42,827 nucleotides of DNA. It comes from an uncultured Oscillospiraceae bacterium (GTDB taxonomy: Bacteria; Bacillota; Clostridia; Oscillospirales; Acutalibacteraceae). The DNA lies in contig CABULH010000028.1 in NCBI GenBank assembly GCA_902492455.1, positions 1-42,827 on the forward strand. The letters are read 5' to 3'. Below the pieces are notes generated by a model, which had not been told where the DNA came from, did not search any database, and saw only the letters and a program-made list of their open reading frames with translations. A program made the translations under genes and the position numbers. Positions 31,719 through 40,444 of the stretch are shown piece by piece; the first letter of the stretch is position 1, and every line of letters begins with the position of its first letter.

Positions 31719-33608
31719 ATGGGCAAATGTCATTTGCGAGAGATCTCCCGGGGAATTTTTTTGATGGCGGATGGAGAGGCCATACGCTTCGCCGCCGAGG
31801 AGCTGCGGCGCTATTATGAGCGGACGGCCGGATTGCCGCTGTATATCACGGACAGCACGGAATCCGCCGGATTCGTTTTGGCGGTGGAGCCGGAAACGGA
31901 GCAGCTTACCGACCGGTTTCAGCTGGAGGAGCGGGAGGGCCAGATCTGGATTTGCGGCGTCAATCCACGGTCGGTTATTTACGGCGTCTATTATTTTCTG
32001 GAGACATATCTCCATATCCGCTTCCTCCGTCCGGGGCTGGAATCCGTCCCTGTGCTGGGGGAGCCTGTGCGGGAAATCCAGCCGGTTACCATCACGGCGG
32101 CCTTTCCCCGCAGAGGCTTCAATCTGGCGCCGTCCGATCCGGCTGATCTGGATTTGGCAATGAAGCTGGGCTACAATGTCTGCACCATCGGCATCGAAGA
32201 ATGGGAAGCAAACCGGGAGGATTATCTGCGGGAAGTGCGCCGGCGGGATATGCTGCTGGATGTAGGCGGCCACTGCATGGATTCCTTCCTCAATATACGG
32301 GATACCTTCCGGGAGCATCCGGATTGGTTTGGGCTCTACGAAGGCAAGCGGATGGATCTCCAGCCCTGCTTCTCCAACCCCAACACCGTGGCGCTGTTCG
32401 TTCAGAACGCGGTGAATTTCTGCCGCCGTAATCCGGAAATCGACAACCTAACCATATGGCCCAACGACAACGGCAGTTTCTGTCAATGCGAACAGTGCCG
32501 TGCCGCCGGATTTATGGGTACCTACTTCCGTCTGCTGGACGCGCTGAAAGAAGCGCTGAAGGCCGAAGGGCTGCCGGTGACCCTGCAGCATATCGCCTAT
32601 AACGCCGGGCTGGCGTGGGAGATGATCGACACTATTCCGGAGGAATTTCATACCGATACCCTTGTTGCACCCTGGGGACGTAACTATACTTATTCCCTGG
32701 CCGATGAAAAGGCGGCCCCCCGGGACAAGCGCTTTCAACGGATCATCCGGGATTGGGCTGCCGCCAGCCGGCGGAATGGGGTATCCCTCTCCATCTATGA
32801 GTATTATGGGGATTACTGGATGTTCAGCGCCCTGTTTCCCCCTCTCGGCCGGGTTATTTTCCAGGATACCGCTGTCTATCGGGATTGGGGGGTGAGTATG
32901 CTCCGCAGCCTGAATTTCCGGTATAACCACACCATCGCCAGCGCATACGAACTCACCCATCGCCCGCTGCCCCGGTCCGCTTCCCTGTATGAGTTCAATT
33001 CGGAGAACAGCGTGATGTGGTTCAACATCGCCATGCTGGGCAGGGCGCTGTGGAATCCGGGCGCGGGCTATGAGAAACAGGCGGCGGACTATTGTGCTGC
33101 CTGCTACGGCTCCCGGGCGGCGGACGCCCTGGCTCTGCTGGATACGCTGGAGAAGGTGCTGGCCCCTTTGTGCGAGTATTCCACCACCCTCTTCCGCCGC
33201 CGGCTTATCGATGTATGGGTGCGGGATATCCACAGCAAAAACGTTTACGAGACCCTGCGGGAATGGTCGCCGGAAATTGAGAATCTCTCTGAACTGGAGG
33301 AAAGTATCCGTGCGGTGGGGGAGACCAGGGACCGGCTGCTGCCCGCACTGACGAAAACAGCCGAGTGGGATGGCGCTCCCGACGATCCCGCCTTCCGCCG
33401 GCTGTGGGAACTGCTGGAATACCTCCGATACCTGGCGGTAAAGCTGGATTCCATTCATAAGCAGTATGCCGCTCAAAAGCACATTCTGCGGGGCGAACGG
33501 GATCAGGCGCTGCTGCTGCTGAAGGAAGCGTTGCTGGAAGAATACGGTATCTGCGGCCATCAGGCGGCGGATTGTGAGCGGTGGATCCGGCAGCTGGAAG
33601 AGCAATAA
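31719..33608 (+). CDS. DUF4838 glycosidase-like protein
   Basis: A 629-residue soluble protein. The first ~120 residues form an alpha/beta domain like the N-terminal domain of GH20 and alpha-glucuronidases (IRFAAEELRRYYERTAGLPL, VIYGVYYFLETYLHIRFL). Then a TIM-barrel-like DUF4838 region: LGYNVCTIGIEEWEANRED, NLTIWPNDNGSFCQCEQC (a CxCxxC motif normal in the family), YNHTIASAYELTHRPLPRS. DUF4838 proteins are thought to be glycoside hydrolases, but the substrate is not fixed. There is no signal peptide, so it acts on imported oligosaccharide. GGAGAG precedes the ATG. A strong terminator follows. Confidence 0.87.
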   Translation: MGKCHLREISRGIFLMADGEAIRFAAEELRRYYERTAGLPLYITDSTESAGFVLAVEPETEQLTDRFQLEEREGQIWICGVNPRSVIYGVYYFLETYLHIRFLRPGLESVPVLGEPVREIQPVTITAAFPRRGFNLAPSDPADLDLAMKLGYNVCTIGIEEWEANREDYLREVRRRDMLLDVGGHCMDSFLNIRDTFREHPDWFGLYEGKRMDLQPCFSNPNTVALFVQNAVNFCRRNPEIDNLTIWPNDNGSFCQCEQCRAAGFMGTYFRLLDALKEALKAEGLPVTLQHIAYNAGLAWEMIDTIPEEFHTDTLVAPWGRNYTYSLADEKAAPRDKRFQRIIRDWAAASRRNGVSLSIYEYYGDYWMFSALFPPLGRVIFQDTAVYRDWGVSMLRSLNFRYNHTIASAYELTHRPLPRSASLYEFNSENSVMWFNIAMLGRALWNPGAGYEKQAADYCAACYGSRAADALALLDTLEKVLAPLCEYSTTLFRRRLIDVWVRDIHSKNVYETLREWSPEIENLSELEESIRAVGETRDRLLPALTKTAEWDGAPDDPAFRRLWELLEYLRYLAVKLDSIHKQYAAQKHILRGERDQALLLLKEALLEEYGICGHQAADCERWIRQLEEQ

Positions 33609-33609
33609 G

Positions 33610-33647
33610 AAAACGACGGGACGATTCACCAATCGTCCCGTCGTTTT
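33610..33647. terminator. Bidirectional terminator, glycan unit and TauE/SafE pair
   Basis: A perfect 17-bp stem, AAAACGACGGGACGATT (33610-33626) with 33631-33647, and a CACC loop. It starts two bases past the DUF4838 stop and ends one base before the minus-strand stop at 33648. Confidence 0.93.
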
Positions 33648-34034
33648 TTATCCGGCCGTTTTTTCCTGGGCTTCCGGTTCCGGCTTTTTGCAAAAGATTT
33701 CCTTAATGCCTATATACAGCAGAAACACGCCGAAGGCCCGGCGCAGCAGACTGACGTCGATGACCGCGGCAGCCCAGGCTGCCAGCAGCGAGGAGGGGAT
33801 GCCGGCCAGCGTACAGATCAGCACCGCCTTTTTTTCCACCAGCTTGTTTTTGATATGGGAAACCAGCGCGGCCGGAGCGCAGAAGAGAAAATACAGCAGG
33901 TTAATGCCTCCGGCGGCGTATTGATTGACATCGGTGAAGCTGGTCATATACAGGATCAGCAGAGAGCCGCCGCCGATGCCGAAGCCGCTGAGTATCCCTG
34001 TGAGCAGACCGATGGCAAAGTGCAGAATCATCAC
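33648..34034 (-). CDS. TauE/SafE half-size permease, second subunit
   Basis: A 128-residue membrane protein with four helices, one half of the usual eight-helix TauE/SafE exporter. FAIGLLTGILSGFGIGGGSL holds the Gly-rich first-helix motif and LLRRAFGVFLLYIGIKEIF the closing helix. It probably pairs with the upstream half-size partner. Its ATG (34031) or GTG (34034) overlaps the partner's stop, which implies coupled translation. Anionic sulfur compounds or carboxylates are typical substrates; none is indicated here. Confidence 0.9.
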   Translation of the reverse strand: MMILHFAIGLLTGILSGFGIGGGSLLILYMTSFTDVNQYAAGGINLLYFLFCAPAALVSHIKNKLVEKKAVLICTLAGIPSSLLAAWAAAVIDVSLLRRAFGVFLLYIGIKEIFCKKPEPEAQEKTAG

Positions 34035-34390
34035 AGCAGCAGCACCGCCCGGATTCCGCCGTAGAGGATCAGCAGGCCGAAAGCCCGACGCAGCAGGGTA
34101 ACCGGCATCTTCTTAAAGACCCTGCCGGAGATGATACCGCCCGCCAAACCGCCCAGAAGAAAGGGCAGGGCAAAGAGAAAATCCAAATTTCCCCGAAAAA
34201 AATACACCACCAGGGACACTGCCGACAGCGGCAGAATCACCGCCACCGAGGTGGCGAAGGCCCGCTTTTGTTCCATCTTCAGCCACTTGGTGAACATCGG
34301 CACCAGAAAGAGGCCGCCGCCGGAGCCGAAAAAGCCGTTGGCGGCTCCGGCCAGCGCGCCGGTTATCGCGTATTTGAGGTTTTGTTTCAT
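34031..34390 (-). CDS. TauE/SafE half-size permease, first subunit
   Basis: A 119-residue membrane protein with four helices. ITGALAGAANGFFGSGGGLF with LVPM is the family's first-helix motif; LLRRAFGLLILYGGIRAVLL matches the end of the second subunit. Each protein is one repeat of the normal internal duplication. First gene of the two-gene unit. Confidence 0.9.
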   Translation of the reverse strand: MKQNLKYAITGALAGAANGFFGSGGGLFLVPMFTKWLKMEQKRAFATSVAVILPLSAVSLVVYFFRGNLDFLFALPFLLGGLAGGIISGRVFKKMPVTLLRRAFGLLILYGGIRAVLLL

Positions 34391-34540
34391 GCAGCCGCCT
34401 CCTTTTTCTATTGCCTAGTGTGCCACGATTGACGGCGATCATACACCGAAAAAGGACAGCGGCGGTACTCCTGGACGTTCATAGCTGAATTTTTATTTTC
34501 ATATATATAAAAAAGATCATACGACGGGAGGAAAACAGGG

Positions 34541-35089
34541 ATGAAGATGGAGTACTCACCCTTTAAGGAAAACGGCAGAATCGAAGCGGCGGCGCCGGAT
34601 CCCTATCCGCCGCTGGAGGTGGAGGGGCCAAATCCGCAGTATGCCCGAATGCTGGGCATCGATATGGCGGGAAACCGAAGCGAGATGACTTCGATTACCC
34701 AGTATCTATATCACAGCTGGATGCTGCCGGAATTCGATAACGCTGAGGAAACGCTGCGCCGCGTTGCCATGGTGGAGATGCATCATCTGGATATGCTGGG
34801 GACTCTCATTGAAAAGCTGGGAGGCAATCCCAAGTATATGGCAGTGCAGAACCGGCCTGTGGTGTGGAACGGCAGCATGGTGACCTACAACCGCACGCCG
34901 GCCATGGCTATACGGGATGATATGGTATCGGAACAGATGGCCATCGATAACTACCGCAAGCAGCTGCTGATTATCCGGGACGCTCATGTGGCGGCGGTGA
35001 TTCGCCGGATCATCATGGATGAAGAAATCCATCTTCTGCTGTTCAAAAAACTGCTGGCTTCGGCAAACATCCGTCCCCAGCCCCGCTGA
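34541..35089 (+). CDS. Ferritin-like diiron domain protein
   Basis: A 182-residue four-helix protein. MTSITQYLYHSWMLPEFDNA, VAMVEMHHLDMLGTLIEKLG (ExxHH), then DMVSEQMAIDNYRKQL and IMDEEIHLLLFKKLLAS (EExH) supply carboxylate and His ligands in the rubrerythrin/Mn-catalase-like order. There is no rubredoxin domain. Role: probably peroxide or oxygen protection, or a spore-coat-associated relative. GGGAGGAAAACAGGG precedes the ATG. Confidence 0.85.
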   Translation: MKMEYSPFKENGRIEAAAPDPYPPLEVEGPNPQYARMLGIDMAGNRSEMTSITQYLYHSWMLPEFDNAEETLRRVAMVEMHHLDMLGTLIEKLGGNPKYMAVQNRPVVWNGSMVTYNRTPAMAIRDDMVSEQMAIDNYRKQLLIIRDAHVAAVIRRIIMDEEIHLLLFKKLLASANIRPQPR

Positions 35090-35244
35090 AAAATTTTTGC
35101 CAGCGCCGCCCATTTTCTCTGAACCCAGAAGAAGCTCTGTTATCGGTTCATTCCTCCGGCCAAGCGCTATCTTTATGGAAGAATTTATGATATGATCATC
35201 CTATAACGGCAGACAGGATGTTAAAAAAGAGGAGAGGATGACCT

Positions 35245-36015
35245 ATGCCCGATTGGGATTCTGCTCAGTATCTGAAATTCGGCAGCCAGCGGACGCAGCC
35301 TGCCAGGGATCTGGCCGCCCGGCTGCCGGCGGAAAATCCGGTAGAGGTTCTGGATGTCGGCTGCGGGCCGGGCAACAGCACGGAAGTTCTGGCTAAGCGA
35401 TATCCAGACGCCCGGATTCTGGGAATCGACAGTTCGCCGGAAATGGTCGCTGCCGCGTCGCACTGCCATCCGGATTTAGAATTCCGGCTGTGCGACGCCG
35501 GGCGGGAACTGGCTCAGCTGGACAGGCAGTTCGATGTGGTGTTTTCCAATGCCTGTATTCAGTGGATCCCTGATCATCCAATGCTGCTGAAAAATCTGCT
35601 GGGACTGCTGAAGAAGGACGGCGTTCTGGCGGTGCAGGTGCCCATGAATCACCAGGAGCCGGTGCATCGTGTTATTGGGGAGATAATCGCCAGGGAGAGA
35701 TGGAATAAACGAATCGGAAAGGCCCGGATCTTTCACCAGCTGACGCCGGAAGGCTACTTTGATTTGCTGGCGAAGCTTTCACCCGTCTTCGATATATGGC
35801 AGACTACCTATTTTCATCGCATGCGCTCTCATGAGGATATCCTGGAATGGTACCGGGGCACCGGACTGCGGCCCTATTTGGCCCAGCTGTCCGATGAGGA
35901 AAGACCGGATTTTGAAAGGGAGATTCTGACGGAATTGAGACGGACCTATCCCAAGCAGGAAAATGGCGAGATCATCTTCCGCTTTCCCCGGCTGTTTTTT
36001 ATAGCGGGAAGATAG
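35245..36015 (+). CDS. tam: SAM-dependent methyltransferase, trans-aconitate 2-methyltransferase type
   Basis: A 256-residue class I methyltransferase. VLDVGCGPGNSTEVLAKRYP is motif I, ILGIDSSPEMVAAA the acidic loop, and FDVVFSNACIQWIPDHPMLL motif IV with the sequence typical of Tam (N-x-x-x-Q-W). EDILEWYRGTGLRPYLAQL in the C-terminal half also fits Tam, which methylates and so detoxifies trans-aconitate. GAGGAGAGGA precedes the ATG. Confidence 0.87.
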   Translation: MPDWDSAQYLKFGSQRTQPARDLAARLPAENPVEVLDVGCGPGNSTEVLAKRYPDARILGIDSSPEMVAAASHCHPDLEFRLCDAGRELAQLDRQFDVVFSNACIQWIPDHPMLLKNLLGLLKKDGVLAVQVPMNHQEPVHRVIGEIIARERWNKRIGKARIFHQLTPEGYFDLLAKLSPVFDIWQTTYFHRMRSHEDILEWYRGTGLRPYLAQLSDEERPDFEREILTELRRTYPKQENGEIIFRFPRLFFIAGR

Positions 36016-36030
36016 GATAAAACAGAAAGA

Positions 36031-36064
36031 ACGCCCCGAATCCGAATAACCGGATTCGGGGCGT
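36031..36064. terminator. Bidirectional terminator
   Basis: A perfect 14-bp stem, ACGCCCCGAATCCG with 36051-36064, and a six-base loop. It separates convergent ends at 36015 and 36071. Confidence 0.88.
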
Positions 36065-36070
36065 GATGCA

Positions 36071-36841
36071 TTAGTGTTGAAATAAGGCAACGAACAGCCA
36101 GCAGAGGCAGAAAACCACCGGCTGGTGCAGCACGTAGATCACCAGGGTGTGACGGCCCAGCCAGGACAGCCAGGGCAGGCGGCTGACATACATCCAGCGT
36201 GGGAAGCGGTTCTGCTTGGCCCATACGCCCACGAAGCTGCCGCCAAGAAAGCAGAAGAACCAGGGCAGCAGCGGGAAATAGTCCGCCCCTTCTCCCGCCC
36301 CCAGGCCCAGGGGGTAGAGGGCGGGAATATCCACCAGCCAGCCGGGAATATCCGTGCCGAACAGGCCTTTGATTCCCAGCATGCTTCCCCGATAAACGGG
36401 CACCCACCAGGTTAGAAGCAGCAGCAGGGCGCTGCCGATCAGCCCGGCCCAAGGGGGAATCCGGTCCAGCAGCGGCCGCAGCAGAGCAAACAGCAAGATG
36501 GAAACCGCCAGGAAATGAAGCACTCCGAACCAGATCATCTCCTCACGCATGAAGAGATAGAGAAACAGGGACATGCCGACGGCCACCAGAGCCAGCAGAC
36601 CGCCCCGTTTCCAATTGCTGTGGGACAGACGGCAGGAGATACCGCAGATGAAGATAAACAGGCCGGCGAAAAAGGGTTCCGCTGGATTGAAAAATTGAAA
36701 CAGCCAGGCCCCCCAAGAATATTTGAACAAATAGCCGATCACGTAAAAGGCGTGGAAAAACACCATTAGAATTAAATCAAAGCCGCGCACCTCGTCCAGA
36801 AAATGGATGCGTGCGCCAGGGCGGGAACCGGATGGGATCAC
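36071..36841 (-). CDS. Heparan-alpha-glucosaminide N-acetyltransferase-like membrane protein
   Basis: A 256-residue integral membrane protein with about eight helices, of the DUF1624/HGSNAT catalytic family. IHFLDEVRGFDLILMVFFHA is the family's N-terminal signature. PFFAGLFIFICGISCRLSHS and LSWLGRHTLVIYVLHQPVVF, with the conserved His-containing ends, follow. Bacterial members probably acylate a cell-surface sugar or lipid; the substrate is unknown. The likely start is GTG at 36841 with AAAGGAGG seven bases upstream; the ATG at 36865 lies upstream of the RBS itself. Confidence 0.87.
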   Translation of the reverse strand: MIPSGSRPGARIHFLDEVRGFDLILMVFFHAFYVIGYLFKYSWGAWLFQFFNPAEPFFAGLFIFICGISCRLSHSNWKRGGLLALVAVGMSLFLYLFMREEMIWFGVLHFLAVSILLFALLRPLLDRIPPWAGLIGSALLLLLTWWVPVYRGSMLGIKGLFGTDIPGWLVDIPALYPLGLGAGEGADYFPLLPWFFCFLGGSFVGVWAKQNRFPRWMYVSRLPWLSWLGRHTLVIYVLHQPVVFCLCWLFVALFQH

Positions 36842-36913
36842 AAGGAAGCCTCCTTTTTCGGACATGGAATGCCTGAGCAGGGATCGCTTGTTTAGTATAC
36901 CACAAAAGTCAGG

Positions 36914-37061
36914 CGTTTGCTTGTCGGCAAACGCGAAGACACAGCCGGGGTATGGTTACGCTGCTACCGGAAGAATGCCAGTGCGGCAAAGCCGCAGGAG
37001 GCTGTTCAAGCCGACCGGCATTCTTCAAAGAGAAAATCTTCGATTTTCTCCAGTATAGCAC
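36914..37061. repeat. Single distant copy of the head-body hairpin element
   Basis: Head hairpin GCGTTTGC...GCAAACGC (36914-36935) and one body from 36961, with the same nested inverted repeats as at 5431-5801. The flanks share AGTATA-CACAAAAGT: before the head (AGTATACCACAAAAGT, from 36894) and after the body (AGTATAGCACAAAAGT). These could be a target duplication or the border of a lost second unit. Confidence 0.88.
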
Positions 37062-37309
37062 AAAAGTACAGCCGCTAGAGCATTAGGGAGTCGTAGATAG
37101 TATAGCACAACATGGCCGGAAACGCTATGAAATCATGGAAGTGATGATAGCCGGCGGACGGCGCAAAAAGGGCTTGAATTTTGGCAGCAAAGAGGAACAG
37201 AATGAAAAGGCTCTTTTCTTGTATTTGGCGCTTCTTTCGGTGATTTTCCCATAATGAAAAAAGCAGCCGTTTTTGTTTTTGTATGAATGCCTTTTTTTCG
37301 CATGATTGC
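37062..37309. other. Non-coding region before purA
   Basis: About 250 bases of mixed composition, increasingly T-rich toward purA. No CDS with an RBS is seen. Confidence 0.5.
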
Positions 37310-37338
37310 TTGCGCGGCGGGAAAAATTAGGATATACT
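37310..37338 (+). promoter_or_regulatory. purA promoter
   Basis: TTGCGC (37310-37315), 17 bases, TATACT (37333-37338), about 100 bases before the purA ATG. Confidence 0.65.
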
Positions 37339-37347
37339 AAAGACGTT

Positions 37348-37371
37348 TTTCCCGCCTTTTTTTGCGGGAAA
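37348..37371 (+). promoter_or_regulatory. Leader hairpin of purA
   Basis: TTTCCCGC (37348-37355) pairs with GCGGGAAA (37364-37371) just after the likely transcription start, followed by a T/C-rich stretch (TTTCTATCTTTTTCTC). It could be an attenuator or a 5' stabiliser; no known purine riboswitch core is visible. Confidence 0.4.
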
Positions 37372-37438
37372 TTTCTATCTTTTTCTCATCTTCATCCACC
37401 GTCCACCATCCGTTTTCGATTCAAAGGAGGATGTTCCC

Positions 37439-38710
37439 ATGGTAAGAGCAATCGTAGGCGCCAACTGGGGCGACGAGGGTAAGGGCAAAATCACCGATGT
37501 ACTGGCGGCCCAGTCGGACATTGTGGTCCGGTTTCAAGGCGGCAGCAACGCCGGGCATACCATCATCAATCAATTCGGCCGGTTCGCCCTGCACCAGCTT
37601 CCCTCCGGCGTGTTTTACGACCACATCACCAACATCATCGGCAACGGCGTGGCGCTGGATATCGGCAAGTTTTTGAAAGAAGTGCGCACCCTGCAGGACG
37701 GCGGCGTGCAGCCCCGGCTGCTGGTTTCCGACCGCACCCAGGTGGTAATGCCTTATCATGTGCTGTTTGATCAGTACGAGGAAGAGCGGCTGGGAGGGAA
37801 GTCCTTCGGCTCCACCAAATCAGGTATTGCCCCCTTCTATTCGGATAAATTCGCCAAGACCGGCTTTCAGCTCTGCGAATTGTTTGACGACGACTATGCC
37901 TATGACCGGCTGAAAAATATTCTGGAGGTCAAAAACGTTCTGCTGAAGGAGCTGTATCATAAACCCGCCCTGGAGCTGGACCAGCTGTTTGCCCAGCTGA
38001 TGGAGCAGAGAGACGCTATCCGGCCCTATGTGGGGGATACCTTCCGCTTCCTGCATGACGCAGTGAAGGCGGATAAAAACATCCTGCTGGAGGGCCAGCT
38101 GGGAGCGCTGAAGGATCCGGATTTCGGCATTTATCCCATGGTGACATCTTCCTCCACCTTGGCAGGTTACGGCGCGGTGGGCGCCGGACTGCCCCCTTAT
38201 GCCATCCGGGATATCGTGGTGGTGGTGAAAGCCTATTCCAGCGCGGTGGGCGCCGGGGCCTTTGTCAGTGAGATTTTCGGAGACGAGGCGGAGCAGATGC
38301 GCCGCCGAGGGGGCGATGCCGGAGAATACGGCGCTACTACCGGTCGGCCCCGCCGGATGGGATGGTTTGACTGCGTAGCCTCCCGTTATGGCGTGGAAGC
38401 CCAGGGCGGCACCCAGGTAGCCTTGACGGTAGTGGATGCCTTGGGTTATCTGGACGAAATTCCTGTCTGCGTGGGTTATGAAATCGATGGCAAAATGACC
38501 CGTGATTTCCCCGCTACGCCTTACCTGGAAAAGGCCAAGCCGGTGCTGGAGATTCTTCCCGGCTGGAAGTCGGATGTGCGGGGAATTCAGAAATACGAGG
38601 ATCTGCCGGAAAATTGCCGCCGGTATGTGGAGTTCATTGAAAAAGAGCTGGGCGTGCCGGTGACCATGGTATCCAACGGTCCCGGCCGGGATGAGCTGAT
38701 TCGCCGCTGA
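37439..38710 (+). CDS. purA: Adenylosuccinate synthetase
   Basis: Joins IMP and aspartate using GTP in the first step from IMP to AMP. 423 residues, full length. The P-loop GANWGDEGKGKITD with catalytic Asp, NAGHT with catalytic His, and EYGATTGRPRRMGWFD are intact. The middle reads LLEGQLGALKDPDFGIYPMV and SSAVGAGAFVSEIF where E. coli has LFEGAQG and VGEGPFPTE; this variant set is, to my recollection, usual in Clostridia. AAAGGAGG precedes the ATG. guaA follows after 22 bases. Confidence 0.97.
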   Translation: MVRAIVGANWGDEGKGKITDVLAAQSDIVVRFQGGSNAGHTIINQFGRFALHQLPSGVFYDHITNIIGNGVALDIGKFLKEVRTLQDGGVQPRLLVSDRTQVVMPYHVLFDQYEEERLGGKSFGSTKSGIAPFYSDKFAKTGFQLCELFDDDYAYDRLKNILEVKNVLLKELYHKPALELDQLFAQLMEQRDAIRPYVGDTFRFLHDAVKADKNILLEGQLGALKDPDFGIYPMVTSSSTLAGYGAVGAGLPPYAIRDIVVVVKAYSSAVGAGAFVSEIFGDEAEQMRRRGGDAGEYGATTGRPRRMGWFDCVASRYGVEAQGGTQVALTVVDALGYLDEIPVCVGYEIDGKMTRDFPATPYLEKAKPVLEILPGWKSDVRGIQKYEDLPENCRRYVEFIEKELGVPVTMVSNGPGRDELIRR

Positions 38711-38732
38711 AACGGGAAAGGGGTGCCGCGTC

Positions 38733-40265
38733 ATGAAAAACGAGAGGGTACTGGTGCTGGATTTCGGCGGCCAGTATAATCAATTGATTGCCCGCCGGGT
38801 GCGGGAGGCCGGGGTGTATTCGGAGGTCAAATCCTACCGTACCCCCCTTGAGGATATCCGGACGGCGGGATATAAGGGGATTATTTTCACCGGCGGCCCC
38901 AATAGTGTGGCGGAAGAGAATTCCCCCCACTATGACCCGGCGATTCTGACTCTCGGGATACCGGTGCTGGGCATCTGCTACGGCGCCCAGCTGATGGCCT
39001 GGATGCGGGGCGGCCGGGTGGAAGCGGCTCCTGGCCGGGAATACGGCAGCACCATGGTGGAGGTGGATAACCGCAGCCCCTTGTTCCGGGGAATGGAGAA
39101 GAACCAGCCCTGCTGGATGAGCCACACCGATTATATCGCCCAGGTTCCGGAGGGATTCCGCATCTCTGCCTCCACACCCCACTGCCCCTGCGCGGCTATG
39201 GAAAATCCTAGGGAAAAACTGTATGCGGTTCAATTTCATCCGGAAGTGATGCATACCCGTCACGGCGCGGATATGCTGCGGCATTTCCTCTACGATATCT
39301 GCGGCTGTGCCGGGGATTGGAAAATGTCCTCCTTCGTGGAGGATGCGGTAAAAAGAATCCGGGAGCAGATCGGCGATAAGCGGGTGCTCTGCGGACTTTC
39401 CGGTGGTGTGGACAGCTCGGTAGCAGCCGTGATGGTGGCGAAAGCGGTGGGCAAGCAGCTGACCTGTATCTTTGTGGATCACGGCCTGCTGCGCAAAGAC
39501 GAGGGAGACATGGTGGAGTCCATGTTTACCGGCCATTATGATATTCAGTTTATTCGGGTGAATGCGGCGGATCGTTTTCTGGGACGGCTGGCGGGAGTAT
39601 CCGATCCGGAGAAGAAGCGGAAGATTATCGGCGAAGAATTCATCCGGGTTTTCGAGGACGAGGCCAAAAAGCTGGGAGATGTCTCTTTTCTGGTGCAGGG
39701 CACCATCTACCCCGATGTAATCGAAAGCGGCAGCGATAAGGCCGCCGTCATCAAGAGCCATCACAATGTGGGCGGTCTGCCGGAGCGGATGAATCTGCAG
39801 CTGTGCGAGCCGCTGCGAGATCTGTTCAAGGATGAGGTGCGGCAGGCGGGACTCGAACTGGGCCTGCCCTATGAAATGGTCTGGCGGCAGCCCTTCCCTG
39901 GACCCGGGCTGGCGGTGCGCTGTCTGGGCGCCATCACCGCCGAGCGGCTGGATATCCTGCGGGAGGCGGACGCCATCTTCCGGGAGGAGATCGTTAAAGC
40001 AGGATTGGAACGGGATGTCAACCAGTATTTCGCTGTTCTCACCGATATGCGGTCGGTTGGCGTAATGGGGGACAGCCGAACCTACGATTACACAGTGGCG
40101 CTGCGGGCCGTGTCTACCACCGACTTTATGACCGCCGACTGGGCCCGGCTGCCTCTGGATCTGTTGGCGGTGGTCTCCGGCCGGATCATCAATGAGGTTC
40201 GGGGAGTCAACCGCATTGTGTATGATATCACCAGTAAGCCCCCGGCAACGATAGAGTGGGAATAA
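38733..40265 (+). CDS. guaA: GMP synthase (glutamine-hydrolysing)
   Basis: Converts XMP to GMP with glutamine and ATP; 510 residues. The glutaminase half holds GICYGAQLM (nucleophile Cys), and FHPEV with the His-Glu of the triad. The synthetase half begins LCGLSGGVDSSVAAVM (PP-loop) and ends with the dimerisation domain: SRTYDYTVALRAVSTTDFMT and GRIINEVRGVNRIVYDITSK. The last codons, IEWE-stop, contain the 12-bp direct repeat that recurs at 42651. The 3' end of guaA is a known integration hotspot for genomic islands, and the frame is left intact here. Co-transcribed with purA. Confidence 0.98.
   Translation: MKNERVLVLDFGGQYNQLIARRVREAGVYSEVKSYRTPLEDIRTAGYKGIIFTGGPNSVAEENSPHYDPAILTLGIPVLGICYGAQLMAWMRGGRVEAAPGREYGSTMVEVDNRSPLFRGMEKNQPCWMSHTDYIAQVPEGFRISASTPHCPCAAMENPREKLYAVQFHPEVMHTRHGADMLRHFLYDICGCAGDWKMSSFVEDAVKRIREQIGDKRVLCGLSGGVDSSVAAVMVAKAVGKQLTCIFVDHGLLRKDEGDMVESMFTGHYDIQFIRVNAADRFLGRLAGVSDPEKKRKIIGEEFIRVFEDEAKKLGDVSFLVQGTIYPDVIESGSDKAAVIKSHHNVGGLPERMNLQLCEPLRDLFKDEVRQAGLELGLPYEMVWRQPFPGPGLAVRCLGAITAERLDILREADAIFREEIVKAGLERDVNQYFAVLTDMRSVGVMGDSRTYDYTVALRAVSTTDFMTADWARLPLDLLAVVSGRIINEVRGVNRIVYDITSKPPATIEWE
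40254..40265 (+). other. Left attachment core (att) in guaA
   Basis: GAGTGGGAATAA encodes the end of GuaA, Glu-Trp-Glu-stop. Identical to 42651-42662; matching stops on both sides of the 12 bases. Confidence 0.75.
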
Positions 40266-40280
40266 TATAAACTGGCTTAC

Positions 40281-40323
40281 AAGTGCCCGAGAATCCTTTG
40301 TCTGCAAAGGGGCTCGAGCACTT
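40281..40323 (+). terminator. Terminator of the purA-guaA operon, inside the island
   Basis: AAGTGCCCGAG (40281-40291) pairs with CTCGAGCACTT (40313-40323) with one mismatch, and CCTTTG with CAAAGG inside. A TTTG-TATTTT tail follows. Because it lies past the att core, the island seems to supply the terminator for guaA. Confidence 0.7.
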
Positions 40324-40346
40324 TGTATTTTGGCTAAAAGTGCGTC

Positions 40347-40364
40347 GCAATACTTTTGCAACGC
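40347..40364 (+). repeat. Left subterminal motif of the island
   Basis: GCAATACTTTTGCAACGC. It aligns, same orientation, with the right motif at 42531-42549 (GCAACACTTTCTGCAACAC) at 15 of 18 positions with a one-base gap; both are followed by GAxTTTT-type sequence and AAAT. Possible recombinase arm-type sites. Confidence 0.5.
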
Positions 40365-40444
40365 AAGACTTTTAAATCGCAAAAAGGATTAATTGCAGGT
40401 GCCTAGATAGATTGCGCCAAATTTGTAGAGGGGGTTAATTTGCT

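Noticed and set aside
37340..37438. Purine riboswitch before purA
   Set aside because: There is only one short hairpin; the three-way junction and conserved loops of the purine aptamer are not seen.
38634..40382. Minus-strand open frame over guaA
   Set aside because: Antisense shadow of a fully conserved gene.
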